DNA of 64,000 bases from Runella salmonicolor (GTDB lineage: Bacteria; Bacteroidota; Bacteroidia; Cytophagales; Spirosomataceae), in assembly GCF_024158025.1 (NCBI RefSeq), contig NZ_JAMZEL010000002.1, positions 124,001 through 188,000 on the forward strand, in the 5' to 3' direction. Every line of letters begins with the position of its first letter. Within the stretch, counting starts at the first letter, position 1. The notes below the pieces were generated by a model. The model searched no databases. It saw only the letters and a list, made by a program, of their open reading frames with translations, and was not told the origin of the DNA. Below, piece after piece: positions 32,479 to 40,726 of this stretch. The position numbers were made by a program, and so were the translations under genes.

Positions 32479-34785
32479 TTACGAATAAGATTCCTGTTCT
32501 ACCAACCTACGTATTCTGCCAGCTGCCTCCACCATATTTTTGAGAGCGGCTTCGGTTTCGGGCCATTTACGGGTTTTTAGGCCGCAGTCTGGGTTGACCC
32601 ACAGGTTTGTGGCGGGGAGTACCGTCAATGCTTTTTTCAACAATCCAACCATTTCTTCCACCGTGGGCACGCGGGGGCTGTGAATGTCGTACACGCCAGG
32701 CCCGATTTCGTTGGGATAATTAAAACCAGCAAAGTCATCCAACAGCTCCATCTGCGAGCGGGATGTTTCAATCGTGATTACGTCGGCATCCATGGCCGCA
32801 ATATTTTCAATAATATCACTGAATTCCGAATAACACATGTGGGTGTGAATCTGGGTTTCGTCCCGCACTGCCGCCGCCGACAAACGAAACGCTTGCACGG
32901 CGTGGTCGAGGTATGCTTTGCGGTCACTTTTACGAAGTGGTAATCCCTCTCGGATGGCGGCTTCGTCGATTTGAATGATTTTGATGCCCGCTTTTTCCAA
33001 ATCAGCTACTTCGTCCCGAATAGCCAGCGCTAACTGCATCATGGTATCGCTGCGGGGCTGGTCATCGCGTACAAACGACCACTGTAATATCGTAATCGGG
33101 CCCGTCAGCATACCTTTCATGTATTTTTGGGTAAGTGACTGCGCGTAGACCGTCCAACGAACCGTCATAGGTTGTAGACGTTCAATGTCGCCGTAAAGAA
33201 TCGGTGGTTTTACGCAGCGTGAGCCGTAGCTCTGTACCCAGCCGTTTTGGGTAAAAACATAGCCTTCGAGTTGTTCTCCGAAATATTCTACCATATCGTT
33301 ACGTTCAAACTCACCGTGAACCAAAACGTCCAATCCTAGTTCTTCCTGCCACATTACCGCTTTTTGAATGTGTTCTTCAATGGCTGCTTCGTATTGTTTG
33401 GGTGTCAGTTCCCCTTTTTTATACTTTGCTCGAAGTTGACGCACATCTTCCGTTTGCGGAAAAGACCCAATGGTGGTTGTAGGAAAAAGTGGAAGATTCA
33501 GCAGGGACTTTTGCTTGTTTTGTCGTACCTCAAAAGGGCTTTTGCGCTGGGTATCTTTCTCTTTAAGCTCCGTCACTCGTTTTTTTACGTGTTGTTTATG
33601 AATCAACGGCGAAGTTCTACGGCTCATAAGCGCTGCTTGATTCTCTGCCAATGCATTCAGGTTGTCATTTACAGCAATGTCGTATAAATCAGTTATTTCC
33701 TGCAATTTTTGTTTGGCAAAGGCCAGCCAGTTTTTGATTTCTTGGGGCAGGTCTTTTTCCAATGCTAAGTCTGACGGGCAATGCAATAACGAACATGAAG
33801 GGGCAATCATGACCCGGTCTGGGCCCAGTTTTGCCACGGCTTTTTGGATGAATTGCAACGACTTAGCATAGTCATTTTTCCAAACATTACGCCCATCGAT
33901 GATTCCTAGCGACAGCGACATGGGCTCTTTCAGGGCAATCAATAGGTCGTCAAATTGGCTCGGAAAACGAACCAAATCAACGTGTAATGCACAGACGGAT
34001 AGATGAGAAGCGGTCAGGATGTTGTCGCGTAAGCCGTCAAAATAAGTGGTTAGCAGCGTTTTTAGGGTTGGAAATTGGGCCCGAATGGTTCCATAGGCCA
34101 ATCGTAATGCATCCTTTTCTTTGTACGTCAAATCCAGCGCTAGACAAGGCTCGTCAAACTGAACCCACTCGGCACCAGCGGCGTGGAGCCGTTCGAGTAT
34201 TTGACAATAAACGGGGAGCAGCTGGGGGAGCAGGTCTAACCGATGAAAGCCTTCCTCTTTTTCTTTGCCCACCAACAGATATGAAACGGGTCCTAACAAA
34301 ACGGGCTTGGTCAAAATACCTAATTGCAAGGCCTCCTCAAATTCATTGAAAATCTTGTTAGATGCGAGACGAAAGGATTGATTTTTGGTAAATTCTGGAA
34401 CGATGTAGTGATAATTGGTATCAAACCATTTGGTCATTTCCATGGCTTTGATGTCGAGTCCATCTTTCTGGTATCCGCGTGCCATGGCAAAATACATGTC
34501 GAGGGCGTTGTTTTGGGGATGAGCCGATAAGACGGCCTGATAGCGCTCGGGTACGGCATCGAGTGTAAGGCTCAGATCCAGCACATGGTCGTACAACGAA
34601 AAATCGTTGGAAGGAATCAAATCGATACCCGTCGTTCGTTGCAGTTCCCAATGCTGACGGCGCAGGGATGCACCCACAGCCAGCAATTCCTGTTGGGAGA
34701 TTTTGCCTGTCCAGTAGGATTCACAGGCTTTTTTGAGCTCGCGCTGGCTACCAATGCGGGGGTAGCCAAGGTTGTTTTTTAGCAT
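32479..34785 (-). CDS. metE: Cobalamin-independent methionine synthase
   Basis: The 768-residue enzyme (5-methyltetrahydropteroyltri-L-glutamate-homocysteine methyltransferase) transfers a methyl group from methyl-tetrahydrofolate to homocysteine. The start is set at ATG 34785 giving MLKNNLGYPRIGSQRELKKA, the invariant MetE opening; a TTG nine codons upstream is unlikely. The N-terminal half contains WVQFDEPCLALDL. The C-terminal catalytic half contains FPTTTIGSFPQT, the zinc-binding HTHMCYSEFSDI (His, Cys), IKIIQIDEAAIREGLP and the last zinc Cys in NPDCGLKTRKWPE. The gene is preceded by a cobalamin riboswitch, the classical arrangement that represses MetE when B12 allows MetH to work. Confidence 0.98.
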   Translation of the reverse strand: MLKNNLGYPRIGSQRELKKACESYWTGKISQQELLAVGASLRRQHWELQRTTGIDLIPSNDFSLYDHVLDLSLTLDAVPERYQAVLSAHPQNNALDMYFAMARGYQKDGLDIKAMEMTKWFDTNYHYIVPEFTKNQSFRLASNKIFNEFEEALQLGILTKPVLLGPVSYLLVGKEKEEGFHRLDLLPQLLPVYCQILERLHAAGAEWVQFDEPCLALDLTYKEKDALRLAYGTIRAQFPTLKTLLTTYFDGLRDNILTASHLSVCALHVDLVRFPSQFDDLLIALKEPMSLSLGIIDGRNVWKNDYAKSLQFIQKAVAKLGPDRVMIAPSCSLLHCPSDLALEKDLPQEIKNWLAFAKQKLQEITDLYDIAVNDNLNALAENQAALMSRRTSPLIHKQHVKKRVTELKEKDTQRKSPFEVRQNKQKSLLNLPLFPTTTIGSFPQTEDVRQLRAKYKKGELTPKQYEAAIEEHIQKAVMWQEELGLDVLVHGEFERNDMVEYFGEQLEGYVFTQNGWVQSYGSRCVKPPILYGDIERLQPMTVRWTVYAQSLTQKYMKGMLTGPITILQWSFVRDDQPRSDTMMQLALAIRDEVADLEKAGIKIIQIDEAAIREGLPLRKSDRKAYLDHAVQAFRLSAAAVRDETQIHTHMCYSEFSDIIENIAAMDADVITIETSRSQMELLDDFAGFNYPNEIGPGVYDIHSPRVPTVEEMVGLLKKALTVLPATNLWVNPDCGLKTRKWPETEAALKNMVEAAGRIRRLVEQESYS

Positions 34786-34851
34786 TTGCTTAAAAGGAGT
34801 TGATTGAAACAATAAATTTTGGGTAACTTATTGTCCTTCCCTTTTGCTTGA

Positions 34852-35020
34852 CTACTGCTTTAGGTCGTGAAAGCATGGGTCAAAACGTTTGGGGGCGAGT
34901 GTCTCGGCTCGCAGCGCTCTAAGGTGCTGCTTACGGTTGCACGTCAGCTCGTGATTTACACACGATTCCTTTTTAATTCTGACACTTTAAAAAGTAAGTC
35001 AGAAACCTCCAAACGGCAAT
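34852..35020 (-). ncRNA. Cobalamin riboswitch upstream of metE
   Basis: On the minus strand, a TCTGAC/GTCAGA stem is followed by GAATTAAAAAGGAATC. Next comes GTGTAAATCACGAGC with TGACGTGCAACCGTAAG (core around 34929-34969), a close match to the btuB-type riboswitch core (GGGAATC..GAGCTGACGCGCA..GGTAAG). A GACACT junction and a GACCT-containing distal element (34859-34876) complete it. The B12 box is more diverged than in the btuB leader, so fold-based confirmation is desirable. It ends about 65 bases before the metE start. Confidence 0.85.
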
Positions 35021-35039
35021 TATAATGAAAGAACTTTGG

Positions 35040-35047
35040 CAAAAATA
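35040..35047 (-). promoter_or_regulatory. -7 promoter element of metE
   Basis: Read on the minus strand, TATTTTTG matches TAnnTTTG and would start the transcript near 35033, shortly before the riboswitch. No good -33 element is visible. The surrounding stretch 35048-35280 is AT-rich and otherwise featureless. Confidence 0.4.
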
Positions 35048-35291
35048 AGGGAAGAAAATATTAGAAGACATAAAAACTAATTATATGAATAAGAATAGAT
35101 AAAAAGTCTATATTAATATTGTATTGTAATTTAAAAATAGCCTTTTTTCTTATAAAATAACACATTTTATCTTTTAAAGATTTGAAAAAAAGACCCTCTC
35201 AACAAGGGTAAGAAAAGTAAGTAGCTGCTTAGCGGGGGGGGAAGAGTAGAATAATTGGGCGTTTTGGTTTTGGAATGTATCTTTCATTTAC

Positions 35292-35324
35292 AACGTCGGC
35301 GAGGTTCCAAACCTCGCCGACGTT
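35292..35324. repeat. Perfect palindromic intergenic repeat
   Basis: AACGTCGGCGAGGTT (35292-35306) and AACCTCGCCGACGTT (35310-35324) form a perfect 15-bp stem with loop CCA. It stands in the divergent gap between metE and the fur-like gene. Like the repeats at 16824, 16970 and 44500 it has a GTC/GAC outer part and a GGTT-AACC inner part. Confidence 0.7.
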
Positions 35325-35357
35325 CTTTGCGTTTGAATTAAAGATTTCTTTTCTATT

Positions 35358-35389
35358 GTTTGTAATTAATCTAAATAAAAGTAAATTTG
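35358..35389 (+). promoter_or_regulatory. Promoter of the fur-like gene with overlapping Fur-box-like site
   Basis: TTTG (35359-35362), 19 bases, TAAATTTG (35382-35389) match both promoter elements exactly. The Fur-box-like GTTTGTAATTAATCTAAAT (35358-35376) lies on the -33 element and spacer, indicating autoregulation. Confidence 0.75.
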
Positions 35390-35425
35390 TGACATAGATG
35401 CACCCGCTATTCTTATTTATAGATT

Positions 35426-35905
35426 ATGCACACTTCACACCTTCGAGCAGCTACGTTGCGACTGGACCAGTTTCTGGAGTTGAAAGGCTTCCGCCGTACC
35501 CAAGAACGGTATACGATATTGGAAGAAATATATTCGCACCACGACCATCATCATTTTGACGCCAACCAACTGCGTGAAATCCTGCTGGAAAAAGGATTTC
35601 ACCTCAGCATGGCAACCGTTTACAACACGCTTGAACTGTTTGCGGAAGCGGGTCTGATTAAAAAACACCAATTTGGCAATTCGCCCGCGTCGCATTATGA
35701 ACGCACGCTCGGCAGTCGGCAACACGACCACGTAGTTTGTTTGGACTGTCACTGCGTGAAAGAATTTTGTGACCCGCGCATGGGTTCCATCGAAAATACC
35801 GTTGGTGACTGGTTTCAAACGCAAGTTTTACAACATTCACTTGTATTTTATGGGCATTGCACCGACGAACTTTGCCCTCATAAAGCAGGAAAAAATGTCA
35901 ATTAA
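35426..35905 (+). CDS. Fur-family metal-responsive repressor
   Basis: The 159-residue protein has the winged-helix part (LKGFRRTQERYTILEEIY, LREILLEKGFHLSMATVYNTLELFAEAGLIKK) and the dimerisation part with ERTLGSRQHDHVVCLDCHCVKEF. Structural zinc cysteines are at Cys105/Cys108 and Cys145/Cys150, as in Fur. The HHDHHHFD stretch (residues 38-45) contains the typical interdomain metal ligands. Length and Cys pattern fit Fur better than PerR or Zur, but specificity cannot be proved from sequence. Its promoter carries the same 19-bp palindrome found before the siderophore block and the Asp-box gene, so it is the best candidate regulator of those genes and of itself. Confidence 0.92.
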   Translation: MHTSHLRAATLRLDQFLELKGFRRTQERYTILEEIYSHHDHHHFDANQLREILLEKGFHLSMATVYNTLELFAEAGLIKKHQFGNSPASHYERTLGSRQHDHVVCLDCHCVKEFCDPRMGSIENTVGDWFQTQVLQHSLVFYGHCTDELCPHKAGKNVN

Positions 35906-35912
35906 GGGCATT

Positions 35913-36686
35913 TTATTTACCCATCCATTTTTTAAAATCACTCACCTTTTCCCGACTAACAATGGCTTCTTTCTCGAAGGTTGGGTGTAAATTCAGGGAC
36001 AAACGATTGCCGAAATAAGGCTGAATCTGTTCGACGGCTTGGTGCGTAACAATGACGCTCCGGCTTATCCGAAAGAATTGGTGTGGGTCAAGGTTTCCCG
36101 CCAATTCGTCGAGGGTATATTCAACCAGAAATTTTTGATTGTTGTGCGTTTTGAAGAAGCTAAAGCGCTCATCGGTAAAGAAATACGCAATTTCTGACGT
36201 TTCGATGGACAACAATCTTTGGCCTTGTCGTACCAGAAATCGTTTCCGAAACTCAACGGGCTGCTGTTGCAACTGCAATTCTTTGATTAATTTTTCGATG
36301 CTAAACGGCACGCCCTCAGTCGGTTGGTTTCCGCGCAAATCACGCAATTTTTTCAGGCTCCGCTGTAAATCTTCCTTTTGTATCGGTTTTAGCAGATAAT
36401 CAATGCTATTGACCTTAAAGGCCTGCAAAGCGTATTCATCGTAGGAGGTGGTAAAAATGACGGTACTCTGTACATTGACCTGTTCAAAAATTTCAAAACT
36501 TTGTCCGTCGGCCAATTCGATGTCCATAAAAATCAGATCGGGGGCGGGGTGGTTTTCTAGCCAATCGACCGATTCTTCAATACTTGCCGTGATGCCCACT
36601 ACGGTGAGTGATGCGTCGGCCTCGGCAATGAGTTTTTGCAGTTTTTTGACGGCCAATTCTTCGTCTTCAACGATTAATACGTTCAT
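35913..36686 (-). CDS. LytTR-family response regulator
   Basis: The 257-residue protein starts at ATG 36686 (MNVLIVEDEELAVKKLQKL); an upstream start five codons earlier is less typical. The receiver domain has the acidic pocket VEDEE, the phosphorylated Asp in PDLIFMDIELADGQSFEIF, a Thr in IFTTSYDEYALQAF and the Lys in YLLKPIQ. The C-terminal LytTR DNA-binding domain (about 150-255) shows RFLVRQGQRLLSIETSEIAYF, HQFFRISRSVIVTHQAVEQI. It overlaps the end of the kinase gene upstream by 20 bp and is the last gene of a three-gene unit with two kinases. Target genes unknown. Confidence 0.93.
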   Translation of the reverse strand: MNVLIVEDEELAVKKLQKLIAEADASLTVVGITASIEESVDWLENHPAPDLIFMDIELADGQSFEIFEQVNVQSTVIFTTSYDEYALQAFKVNSIDYLLKPIQKEDLQRSLKKLRDLRGNQPTEGVPFSIEKLIKELQLQQQPVEFRKRFLVRQGQRLLSIETSEIAYFFTDERFSFFKTHNNQKFLVEYTLDELAGNLDPHQFFRISRSVIVTHQAVEQIQPYFGNRLSLNLHPTFEKEAIVSREKVSDFKKWMGK

Positions 36687-37755
36687 GTTTCGTCGCAACA
36701 ATTAGGGGTAATACAACAGTGAAAAACCCATCATGGTCAGTAATAACGGGTTTTGATTGGGTTAATAATTGATATTTGGCCATGATGTTTGACAGGCCGA
36801 TTTGATTAGATGCTACGCGGGTATTTTTGCGTTGGAGGTTATTTCGAACTTGCAACAAATGACCGTCAAGTCCTGTTATCTCCAAATGCAAAGGACGGCT
36901 TGCCACAATGACGTTGTGCTTTACCGCATTTTCGACCAGTATTTGTAAGGTAAGAGGCGGGATTTGACAGGAATAAAAAGATTCTGGAATATTAACCTCC
37001 AAATGAATCCCGTTTCGGTAGCGGGTTTTGAGCAGGTGAAAATAAGATTCAATGAATTTGAGTTCATGAGTCAAACTAGTCAGGTCCCCCTGCGAATTTG
37101 TTTGCAGTAAATAGCGGTATACTTTGGCCATTTCGTCCACAAAAATCTCGGCCTGTGCGGGTTCATCGGCAATCAACGACGAAAGCGAATTCAAGCTGTT
37201 GAAGAGAAAATGCGGATTGACCTGACTTTTGAGGCTATCAAATCGGCTTTGTAGGTTTTCTTGTTGCAGTTTCTCTTTTTCAAGCGCGTTTTCTCGCCAT
37301 TTATTGATCGAATATACCGTTTCGTCGATTCCCACCGAGAGGAGGTTTGCCCCGATATTCAGAATAAAAATTTGTATAGTGATGCGAGGATTGTGATTAT
37401 AGCCAAACAGATGAAAATAATCGTACAAGAAAATGCCCCCCAGAATGAATATGGGAGTGACAATCATAAAGGTAAGTAGTAACCATCCTGCCCGTTTTTT
37501 TGTCTGGTTGAGGTCGGGGTACCGTTGAATGATTTGCTGCGTAAAATAATCGAGGGTAATGAGACAGGTCGCCGCAATGCTTAAGTTAAGGCTGGTAGCT
37601 GCAATGAAAACAAAGGGTTTGTTGAGATAGTCGGGGCCAACCATCCAAAAGGTAAGTAATGGAATAAACCACGAAAACAACAACAAAAAATGCAGTTTGG
37701 TCTGTTGGCGGATGCGAAAACCAGGCAGGGGAATATGCTTCAATGATAACTTCAT
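36667..37755 (-). CDS. LytS/YehU-type sensor histidine kinase
   Basis: The 362-residue protein has four predicted membrane helices in the first ~150 residues with almost no extracytoplasmic domain. A short coiled coil follows (NKWRENALEKEKLQQENLQSRFDSLK), then the His_kinase domain (PF06580) with SQVNPHFLFNSLNSLSSLI, which carries the phosphorylated His, and an ATPase part with LVENAVKHNVI and GLSNIMAKYQLL. It overlaps the preceding kinase gene by 4 bp (37752-37755) and the regulator gene by 20 bp. Such kinases sense membrane or small-molecule signals in Bacteroidota; the signal is unknown. Confidence 0.92.
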   Translation of the reverse strand: MKLSLKHIPLPGFRIRQQTKLHFLLLFSWFIPLLTFWMVGPDYLNKPFVFIAATSLNLSIAATCLITLDYFTQQIIQRYPDLNQTKKRAGWLLLTFMIVTPIFILGGIFLYDYFHLFGYNHNPRITIQIFILNIGANLLSVGIDETVYSINKWRENALEKEKLQQENLQSRFDSLKSQVNPHFLFNSLNSLSSLIADEPAQAEIFVDEMAKVYRYLLQTNSQGDLTSLTHELKFIESYFHLLKTRYRNGIHLEVNIPESFYSCQIPPLTLQILVENAVKHNVIVASRPLHLEITGLDGHLLQVRNNLQRKNTRVASNQIGLSNIMAKYQLLTQSKPVITDHDGFFTVVLPLIVATKHERINR

Positions 37756-39326
37756 TTATCTTCGCTGACGGTCAAATTGGGCAACAAGGGGAGGAGTACC
37801 GTAAAAGTTGTTCCGTTGTCAAATATGGAAACGGGCTCTACCGTCAAGAAGGTATATTTGCCCATTAGGTTGGTTAATTCGGCTTGCGGGTCTGCAATGC
37901 TGACCATTCGTTTTTGAATCGTGTGCTGAATCATTAATTGGCCTTCTTCGGTGCTTTGAATGAGTATATTCAGTGGTTTTTTGGCCGAAATTGTGTTGTT
38001 TTTCATGGCATTTTCAAGCAGCATTTGCAAGGTAAGGGGCGGCAAATAACCCGATTTTTCGTTATTGTCGACATCAATGGTGACTGAAATGCCATTTCCG
38101 TAGCGTATTTTGAGTAAAAAGACGTACGAATTGATAAAATTGATTTCTTTTTCGAGCGTGGTGAGTGGATTTTGGTGGGTTTGGAGCAAATACCGGTAGA
38201 CTTTGGCCAGTTCATCCACAAACTTTTCGGCCTGTTTTACATCCTCCTGAATCAAGGAGGAAAGAGAGGTAAGGCTGTTAAATAAAAAATGCGGATTTAC
38301 CTGCCCCTTCAGCGTGTCGTAGCGTCTTTGGAGTGCTTCATTTTTGAGGGTCTCTTTTTCGACCTGTTCTTGTTGCCACATGGATAAAGCGTAGAAATAA
38401 CCGTGGGTGAGGCAAAGCAAAAAATCAAAACATAACCCCAACAGGATGAACGCTTTGGCCGTCATGATGGAAAATGTAACGCCAAATATGTCGATTTCAC
38501 TAATGACCCACAACGAGCATACTACCGCCGTGGAAGAAACCGTTACCGTCAAGAAAAGCATTAACAATACCCGAAAAAGGGTTTGACGAAGAAGAGGAAA
38601 TGTACGAATAGCCAGCCGAACCGACAACGTCAATAATACAGCGCAGGGTATGTATAGCATCACGACCAACGCGGAGCCAAGGCTGAGTAGCAATGGGTCG
38701 GACAGATAATTTGGCCCGATAATCAGGTAATTGGTCAACGGAACCAACATCAACAAGACCAAACCATGAAATCCCCATTCTAGCGGACTCACTCCCGACC
38801 ACCATCCCTGATAAGTAAGCACCAAGCGGTCGTCTATTTTTGAAGACGAGTTGAGGGGCGGCGAGTTTGGGCGAGTGGCTTCAGCCTTTTTTCTTCGACA
38901 AGACTCCGCGTAAAACAAATTCAGGGCCGCGCAGATAAAAACGTCAAATACGGCTCCCAATATCCAAATCGGTTTTACTTTGGCCCAACTGAAAGGAATG
39001 GAAAGACGCGGGACTACGCTATACACCCACACATCAAAAATGGCCAATAGTCCCGTCAGCGCACCTACTACACCCATCATGATAAGGATGCGCCTAAGAA
39101 TAAACTGTTCGGGAACAATGGCGAGCACTTTTCGAATGGCAATGGTCAGCAACACAATTGAAAACCAATAAAGCCCACAAATCACGACCGTACCCGCGAT
39201 AAACGTATCAAGAGAACGGAAATAATCCATTCCGATGAAAAAATAATTGCCGATGGTAAACAGCAAGGGCATCATCAACAGATGATAGCGCCACTCAGCA
39301 GGTGAAAAAAAGCGGGGTCTAAACAC
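37752..39326 (-). CDS. LytS/YehU-type histidine kinase with duplicated membrane sensor
   Basis: The 524-residue protein begins at GTG 39326. It carries two successive four-helix membrane modules (about residues 15-145 and 185-320). Both have the same order of motifs: LLMMPLLFTIGNYFFIGMDYFRS and LVLLMLVPLTNYLIIGPNYLSD are matching first-helix ends. One kinase domain follows (DTLKGQVNPHFLFNSLTSLSSLIQ, LLENAMKNNTISAKKPL). The C-terminal part closely parallels its 362-residue neighbour, so the gene probably arose by duplication and fusion of the sensor. It is the first gene of the kinase-kinase-regulator unit. Confidence 0.9.
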   Translation of the reverse strand: MFRPRFFSPAEWRYHLLMMPLLFTIGNYFFIGMDYFRSLDTFIAGTVVICGLYWFSIVLLTIAIRKVLAIVPEQFILRRILIMMGVVGALTGLLAIFDVWVYSVVPRLSIPFSWAKVKPIWILGAVFDVFICAALNLFYAESCRRKKAEATRPNSPPLNSSSKIDDRLVLTYQGWWSGVSPLEWGFHGLVLLMLVPLTNYLIIGPNYLSDPLLLSLGSALVVMLYIPCAVLLTLSVRLAIRTFPLLRQTLFRVLLMLFLTVTVSSTAVVCSLWVISEIDIFGVTFSIMTAKAFILLGLCFDFLLCLTHGYFYALSMWQQEQVEKETLKNEALQRRYDTLKGQVNPHFLFNSLTSLSSLIQEDVKQAEKFVDELAKVYRYLLQTHQNPLTTLEKEINFINSYVFLLKIRYGNGISVTIDVDNNEKSGYLPPLTLQMLLENAMKNNTISAKKPLNILIQSTEEGQLMIQHTIQKRMVSIADPQAELTNLMGKYTFLTVEPVSIFDNGTTFTVLLPLLPNLTVSEDK

Positions 39327-39400
39327 GTTTAGGTTAAATTACATGATGTTGCCATAATGCATTGCGGGATGAAGATAAGCGGCAATTTCCTAAACACGGA

Positions 39401-39484
39401 AATCATCGGCCTTTATTTAGAGATTTTTGTGAATGAATTGAGAAAAACACCGCTTGAATTGTGAAAGAGCCTAAGCCGATGATT
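39401..39484. repeat. Long-spaced inverted repeat in a divergent promoter region
   Basis: AATCATCGGC (39401-39410) and GCCGATGATT (39475-39484) are perfect inverted copies 64 bases apart, between the kinase operon and the oxidoreductase gene. Possible operator pair or element ends. Confidence 0.35.
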
Positions 39485-39526
39485 CTATTCGCTCTGAGGA
39501 TGTCGGGAATTCAAACCCCCAAGAAA

Positions 39527-39560
39527 TTGTAGTAGGTAAAGTACTAAGTTGTACTTTTAC
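39527..39560 (+). promoter_or_regulatory. Candidate promoter/operator of the Gfo/Idh/MocA gene
   Basis: GTAAAGTAC (39536-39544) faces GTACTTTTAC (39551-39560), an inverted pair with one extra T. A TTG at 39527-39529 and TACTTTTA at 39552-39559 (one mismatch to the -7 consensus) are 22 bases apart, so the palindrome would overlap the promoter. Confidence 0.35.
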
Positions 39561-39590
39561 GGCAAGAATCATTTTCCTTTCAAACTATCT

Positions 39591-40673
39591 ATGTCAACAC
39601 TCAATAAACCCGTGCGCGTTCTGGTGGTAGGATGCGGAAACATGGGAGCCTCCCACGCAACGGCGTATCATAACGCCGAAGGTTTCGAAATCTGCGGAAT
39701 CGTTTCAACCGGAAAAAGCAAGGAAGTCCTGAATGAAAAACTGGGCGGCGGCTATTCGCTTTTCTCAGATTATGCCGAAGCCCTGAAGGCTACAACCCCC
39801 GACGCGGTTTGTATCTCGACTTATCCTGACACCCACGAAGCGTTTGCGGTGATGGCCTTCGAGCACGGCTGTCACGTATTTATCGAAAAACCCGTTGCCG
39901 ATACGGTCGAAGGCGCAAAACGCGTGGTAGCGGCGGCCGTTAAAGCCAATAAAAAACTCGTGGTGGGCTATATTTTGCGGCACCATCCGTCGTGGGAAAA
40001 ATTTGTGGAACTGGCGCAAGAACTTGGTAAGCCTTTGGTCATGCGCATGAACCTCAACCAGCAAAGCCACGGCTACATGTGGGATGTACACCGTAATTTG
40101 ATGAAAAGCCTCAGCCCAATTGTGGACTGCGGTGTTCATTACATCGACGTGATGTGTCAGATGACCCGTTCAAAACCCGTTTGGGTATCGGCCATCGGTG
40201 CCCGACTGACCGAGGAAATCCCCGCTGGAAATTATAATTACGGACAGTTGCAAATCCGTTTTGAAGATGGCTCTGTGGGTTGGTACGAAGCAGGCTGGGG
40301 CCCGATGATGAGCGAAACCGCCTTCTTCGTCAAAGACGTAGTGGGACCCAAAGGCTGTGTTTCTATCGTGGCCAAAGAAGCGGGCGGCAGCGGCAAATCT
40401 GACAATGTAGATGCGCATACCAAGACCGAATCTTTGCGTTTTCATCACGCCGAGTTGAACGAAAACAACCAGTTTGTCAAAGAAGATGAGTGGATAAACC
40501 TGACCGACGAGCCAGACCACCAGGAGCTTTGCAACCGCGAACAAAGCTATTTCTTAAAAGCCATCGTGGAAAACGTTGACTTGACTGACCACATGAACGA
40601 CGCCGTCAACAGCCTCCAAATTGCATTTGCCTGCGACGAGTCTGTGCGTACGGGTGAAGTGGTAAGATTGTAA
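39591..40673 (+). CDS. Gfo/Idh/MocA-family NAD(P)-dependent oxidoreductase
   Basis: The start is ATG 39591 (MSTLNKPVRVLVVGCGNMG); the frame extends 14 codons upstream with no family sequence. The 360-residue protein has the Rossmann dinucleotide motif VVGCGNMGASHATAY, the family's EKP signature in GCHVFIEKPVADTVEG, and a C-terminal substrate domain with GYILRHHPSWEKF and DCGVHYIDVMCQM, where the conserved Asp and His of the catalytic site would lie. Members oxidise, reduce or epimerise sugars and inositols. No sugar-uptake genes are adjacent, so the substrate cannot be named. It is a single-gene unit ended by a strong terminator. Confidence 0.92.
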   Translation: MSTLNKPVRVLVVGCGNMGASHATAYHNAEGFEICGIVSTGKSKEVLNEKLGGGYSLFSDYAEALKATTPDAVCISTYPDTHEAFAVMAFEHGCHVFIEKPVADTVEGAKRVVAAAVKANKKLVVGYILRHHPSWEKFVELAQELGKPLVMRMNLNQQSHGYMWDVHRNLMKSLSPIVDCGVHYIDVMCQMTRSKPVWVSAIGARLTEEIPAGNYNYGQLQIRFEDGSVGWYEAGWGPMMSETAFFVKDVVGPKGCVSIVAKEAGGSGKSDNVDAHTKTESLRFHHAELNENNQFVKEDEWINLTDEPDHQELCNREQSYFLKAIVENVDLTDHMNDAVNSLQIAFACDESVRTGEVVRL

Positions 40674-40692
40674 TTCATAAAACTAAATTTTG

Positions 40693-40726
40693 AGGAGTGC
40701 GCTCAGTTAAGCGCACTCCTTTTTTA
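40693..40726. terminator. Terminator shared by convergent genes
   Basis: AGGAGTGCGCT (40693-40703) pairs perfectly with AGCGCACTCCT (40710-40720) around CAGTTA and is followed by T residues. It ends the oxidoreductase transcript; the stop of the minus-strand regulator lies in its 3' T-run. Confidence 0.85.

Noticed and set aside
34850..35020. SAM-type riboswitch before metE
   Set aside because: No SAM-I or SAM-II core was seen; the GGAATC...GAGC-TGACG...GTAAG order fits the cobalamin class.
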